NCBI GenBank assembly: GCA_001839685.1
Contig: MLAK01001061.1
Span: forward strand, 26,191 to 36,203
DNA: 10,013 nucleotides
DNA from: Tritrichomonas foetus
Lineage: Eukaryota > Parabasalia > Tritrichomonadida > Tritrichomonadidae
Reading direction: 5' to 3'
The first letter of the stretch is position 1; each line of letters begins with the position of its first letter. This document shows, in pieces, positions 6,645-10,013 of the stretch. The notes under the pieces are model-generated. The model saw only the letters and a program-made list of their open reading frames with translations. It was not told the origin of the DNA and did not search any database. Made by a program: the position numbers and the translations under genes.

Positions 6645-7937
6645 CTATTTCGAAATAACAACATCATCTATAACAAATATAATACTAACTTTTCCTTGTT
6701 TATCGACAGCATGATAAACTTCGACGATATTTTTTCTCTTTTTCTTCTTTTTTTCTTTTTTCTTGAAGACTTGTCTTGGTGGCTTTTTAGGTTTAGATCT
6801 TTTCTTTCTTGTTCTTTCAATCAGCAGTTCTTCCATATCATCGACTTTTGCTTTTAATGTGGCAACTTCTTGTTTCATAGAAAGCATATTAATTNTCCCT
6901 TCTTCAATTGCATTTTTCATTTTCTTTTTTTCAATTTTGGAAATCATTTCTTTTCCATCTCTTAATCTTTTGGCGACCTCTTCAATATAAGAAAGTCTTG
7001 TATCATTTAATAGAGATACTCTTTGCTTAGCTTCAAGTAATTTTCCACGAAAAGAGGACATTGATGATTCCATCTGTTGATTGAATTTGGATCTCATTTC
7101 GAAATTTCCAGTTTCAACATGTGAAACAGCAGTCTGTGCTTGATCAAACATAACCGCAGCTTTTTTCATGAGAGAGTCAATACGAGATTGGAGACTTGCT
7201 AATCTGAATTTATAACTTTTTAATAATGCATGATGTTCATTATTTATTTCTTCATTTAATTCATTTTTCAAATCTGCTAATCTGTTTAGATTGTTTATGT
7301 GGAAAATTTTGACTTCTTCAGTTCGAGGTTGAATTTTATCGACTTGTTGTGGAATATCTTTCATTTTAATAAAATGTTTATTTATTATATTTATTCTTTC
7401 TTCAAGATTATTTATAAGCTTGGTAATATTGGGAAGTGATTCATCTATATCATTATGAAACTGACGAAAACTTTGTTTCAATGGTTTCATCGATCTTTCT
7501 AGTCCAATTCTTGTATTAGAAAGCAAAGTTCTTTTAACATTTGAAATTTTTCTTTTTAATAAGGTTTGTTGATTGTTCATTTGCAAAATTTCTGAATAAA
7601 GTGAAGAAATGGAATCTACAGTACGTTTAGTATTTTTGTTTGTATTTTGCTCCACTCTTTTCTTTGTCATAATAATTGACCTCTCAAGCTGCCGAATTTT
7701 CGCCATATAATTTTCATACCGTTGCTGTGCTGTTTGTCTCGTCAATTGCAATTGACTATCTTGGGTAATATTTGCGTCATTTTCGTTAAATGAATTCATA
7801 AAATCGTTGGGCCCTTTATTTGAAAAATTTGTGGTGGAAACAACGCGTGATGATGGACGAGGAAGAACAATCGTCGGCCGCGGACCGGGATAATTCTTTC
7901 CTCCAGTTGGAGCAAATCTCGGGAGAGTTGCTGCCAT
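6645..7937 (-). CDS. Coiled-coil protein with Pro-rich head and polybasic tail, function unknown
   Basis: A 430-residue protein without a signal peptide or membrane segment. Residues 1-60 are low-complexity and rich in Pro, Ser and Asn (for example PGPRPTIVLPRP). Residues about 62-375 are almost entirely charged helix with heptad-like spacing of Leu, Ile and Met, indicating several coiled-coil blocks, with a probable break near 194-204 (DIPQQVDKIQPR). Residues 376-402 are a strongly basic Lys/Arg block (RKKRSKPKKPP, then KKKEKKKKKRK) that could serve as a nuclear signal or bind nucleic acid or tubulin. A short hydrophobic tail (VSIIFVIDDVVISK) ends the protein. This layout suits trichomonad cytoskeletal or basal-body-type proteins, but I recognise no family, so no function is assigned. 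One N (6895) gives an undefined residue at 348. The frame is intact and protein-like throughout, so the gene is probably real. Confidence 0.85.
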   Translation of the reverse strand: MAATLPRFAPTGGKNYPGPRPTIVLPRPSSRVVSTTNFSNKGPNDFMNSFNENDANITQDSQLQLTRQTAQQRYENYMAKIRQLERSIIMTKKRVEQNTNKNTKRTVDSISSLYSEILQMNNQQTLLKRKISNVKRTLLSNTRIGLERSMKPLKQSFRQFHNDIDESLPNITKLINNLEERINIINKHFIKMKDIPQQVDKIQPRTEEVKIFHINNLNRLADLKNELNEEINNEHHALLKSYKFRLASLQSRIDSLMKKAAVMFDQAQTAVSHVETGNFEMRSKFNQQMESSMSSFRGKLLEAKQRVSLLNDTRLSYIEEVAKRLRDGKEMISKIEKKKMKNAIEEGXINMLSMKQEVATLKAKVDDMEELLIERTRKKRSKPKKPPRQVFKKKEKKKKKRKNIVEVYHAVDKQGKVSIIFVIDDVVISK

Positions 7938-7964
7938 TGAATTCTATTAATAAAAAAACTTTTT

Positions 7965-7972
7965 CAATATGA
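7965..7972 (-). promoter_or_regulatory. Weak initiator-like motif of the coiled-coil gene
   Basis: Minus strand 7972-7965 reads TCATATTG, matching the TCA-Py-T/A initiator core 33 bases upstream of the ATG at 7937. The spacing is at the long end for a trichomonad leader and the match is short, so the call is tentative. Confidence 0.25.
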
Positions 7973-8541
7973 AATTTTTAATAGGCTAATTATTTGATAT
8001 GAGATGGTGAAATGTTTTGTGAGAAAATAACGTTTTTTTTTTCTCTTTTATTTCATCAAAATGTTAGGTTTTTACGTTTGATCAAAGATCTAAAGCTTTA
8101 AATGGGAACATTATTCTTTAAAATGTCCATATTAGTGATTTCTCATCATGATGTTGGTCATTTATTGAAGCGGTTCGAAATTTGTGATGGGAAAATCATT
8201 TATTCAATTTAAAAAAGCAAATTAATAAAATAAAATAAACACTAGCCTCAAAGCATATCTCCCTAAACAATTGTTCAATTTGGGAAAATATTAAAAATGA
8301 TGATTTTTATACAATCTCTAAAAATCATTATCTAAAAGTATGATCGAAATTTCCATTTTTCTTTGTTCTTTGTAGCACCGGATCATGACGGTATTAATAA
8401 TATAATAATGAAAAAAAAAGGGGTTGACTTAATCATAGTTGTCATTCATTAGAAATGACTATCTAATAAAATTATCATTATTTTTGGCATGAATTTATGA
8501 CAAGGCATGACTTTTTTCCTATGAGAGATTCTTTTGACAGA
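7973..8541. other. Non-coding AT-rich flank
   Basis: No frame reads as protein. It contains homopolymer runs (T at about 8033-8041; A at about 8411-8419) and a small inverted pair GTCATT (8441-8446) / AATGAC (8454-8459) with a 7-base loop. No gene is supported. Confidence 0.5.
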
Positions 8542-8703
8542 AAAATGTGAAAATGTGATGTGACTTTGCAAAGGGGCCCCTTCGACTCATTCGGTCATTG
8601 GAGAAGCCACTGGCGTGTGAACATGGTGGAGGGATAGCAGCGCCCCTTCCAAGTCGAAGTGACCCAAAGAACCAGCAAATTTCACATCACATTAACACAT
8701 TTT
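8542..8703. ncRNA. Candidate structured RNA or foldback element (long nested hairpin)
   Basis: A 162-base segment is far more GC-rich than its surroundings in the middle and bounded by near-perfect inverted arms: 8542-8569 against 8675-8703, including a 12-base exact core AATGTGATGTGA (8552-8563) / TCACATCACATT (8682-8693). Further nested pairs lie inside: GGG 8573-8575 with CCC 8663-8665; CTTCGACT 8580-8587 with AGTCGAAG 8652-8659; TTGG 8598-8601 with CCAA 8649-8652 (sharing one base with the previous stem); AAG 8604-8606 with CTT 8646-8648; and, in the loop, GGCG 8612-8615 with CGCC 8641-8644 or CCAC 8607-8610 with GTGG 8626-8629. GC-rich islands in AT-rich genomes often mark structured RNAs, but inverted ends also fit a MITE or foldback transposon. 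A TTTTT on the minus strand (8545-8541) could end a Pol III transcript read that way. It does not match tRNA, U1-U6, SRP or RNase P motifs that I know. Orientation is undetermined. Confidence 0.45.
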
Positions 8704-10013
8704 GGCCTTTATTTGACCTTTCACTTTACGTTTTATTCATCTCATAGGTAATTTGATTTCAGCCTTTGATAATTTGAGATAATCATTTTCCTAATTGGAA
8801 GCTGCAAATTGTTTCTTATTCATACAACGAGTTTTGGAATGTAAGCATTTATGGAACCATATCTATGAAGCATTTTTACGAGAAACTTTTTTCACCGAAA
8901 TTTAAATCCCATATTTGATCGGGAAACATTGAAAAAGTTGACGAAATCAATTTCACTATTCAATTTTTGAGAGTAAAGCCAAATTATTTTACGTTTGGCT
9001 AATTTTTTTGACCGATTATCCTGTTATTCTCCTGATAAATATGTACAATTTATATAAGGTGTATATAATTAAATATAAACCATAAATATATATAAGAGAA
9101 AAGAAAAACAACCGTCGAATAATAAATGAATCATCAAAAAAGATCTTTGAGAAACGAGGAAAAAAGGGCAGANAAACAATAACATTAGCAAAATATCCAT
9201 ATTACGAAAAATTCACTGTTAACAAAAACTCAATTTATTGTTGATATGAAAAAAAAGAGTTGATGAGCCATTAATGAGTTTCCTCAAGTCATTGATGTAT
9301 TTTGTGCATGCTACTCAATATAAATCTGATTGCCCAGAGTTAATTGTCATCTGTTTTTTCGGGGTTTGCTTTTTCACTTCCATAAGGTCAGTTTAATAGA
9401 AAAAATAATGTACTCAAAAGTATTCAAAAAATTATGAAAAACTTTCAAGGGCCATTGATGGCTTATATATCATTAGTAGTCCCTGTGTTTTTCAGATATT
9501 AGAAGGATCGACAGATTGCAGTTCAATAGAAATTCAATTACCGATCATATTTTTTTTCAATTTTGATATTAGATCAAACTCAGAAAAGTTTCAAATCCTT
9601 TGGGAAATCATTTTCAATCCAAAGAAATTTTTATAATTTTGGAAGAGTGAAAAATTTGAAATGAATTGAATATTTTTCGTCATTTTTTTATTGATGATTT
9701 TCAATACTTTACATTTCCGAATTCACAACAATTGATTGGTTTATTCACTGTGTTGGTCGGACATTTGTAAACTTAAGAAAAGTCCCTTATCAAAATAGAA
9801 TGTCAATTTCTAAAGAATTATTATTTGAATGCAAGATTTTTCTGAGAATTACAATAGTTTACATGTAATTTCTATCCCAAAATATTTAAATCATTTATAG
9901 AATTTTTCATAAGAAAAGGCCAACTCCATCATTATTTTTCAAAAAGTTGATCAATTGTGAGGCTATAAAAATAACTTCAGTATTTTTCTATATCGTTGTC
10001 GTGATTTGTAAGC
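8704..10013. other. Non-coding AT-rich region, no gene recognised
   Basis: About 1.3 kb with stops scattered in all six frames. The best short stretch, about 33 codons on the plus strand at roughly 8868-8970 (ends LKKLTKSISLFNF), has no recognisable motif and is bounded by stops, so I do not call it a gene or relic. One N lies at 9173. No tRNA, repeat array or transposon end is seen. It could be long intergenic DNA or a gene decayed past recognition. Confidence 0.5.

Noticed and set aside
6579..6990. Plus-strand frames opposite the coiled-coil gene
   Set aside because: They are Phe/Ser-rich mirror translations of the Lys-rich minus-strand coding region.
8164..8190. GGTTCGAAAT resembling a tRNA T-loop/B box
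   Set aside because: No A box, anticodon arm or acceptor pairing is found at the right distance on either strand.
1..10013. CRISPR array, prophage or bacterial operon
   Set aside because: There are no regularly spaced repeats or ribosome-binding sites, and gene structure, promoter motifs and protein types are eukaryotic.

Overview
The window looks like nuclear DNA from an AT-rich, intron-poor protist, most probably a trichomonad (Parabasalia). A relative of Tritrichomonas or Trichomonas would fit; the species cannot be fixed from sequence alone. The reasons are: a single uninterrupted reading frame of 3.2 kb for a membrane-anchored subtilisin of the type expanded in trichomonads; standard stop codons; TCA-Py-W initiator-like motifs (trichomonad Inr consensus TCA(+1)YTW) 10-33 bases upstream of start codons; AATAAA/TAAA motifs close to stops; and an intact pogo-like DDE transposase. 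Ten isolated N bases indicate a draft assembly.

Layout: all recognised genes are on the minus strand. Positions 1-1565 are most of a pogo/Tigger-like DNA transposon. It has one intact transposase (179-1471), a G-rich tail at 1-178 with a strong G-quadruplex motif, and a terminus at 1524-1565 with a CAGT end next to TA and two tandem 17-base subterminal repeats. The other terminus is not seen and probably lies left of the window. Positions 1605-4835 encode a 1076-residue type I membrane subtilisin-like serine protease with a complete Asp/His/Asn/Ser set, an EGF-like module, an acidic calcium-binding-like loop and a C-terminal membrane anchor. The transposon end lies only 37 bases past its stop codon, so element DNA may supply its polyadenylation signals.

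Positions 4849-5620 are AT-rich spacer with a T22A10 tract. Positions 5621-6279 hold a decayed, unrecognised gene (in-frame stops plus a frameshift). Positions 6645-7937 encode a 430-residue coiled-coil protein with a proline-rich head and a polylysine C-terminal region. The last 2 kb (7938-10013) carry no convincing gene, except for a locally GC-rich, strongly self-complementary segment at 8542-8703. That segment folds as a long nested hairpin and is the best candidate for an undescribed element: a structured RNA gene or a foldback/MITE-like repeat.

The genes do not form a functional pathway. The region reads as independent, single-promoter protist genes interspersed with mobile and decayed DNA.
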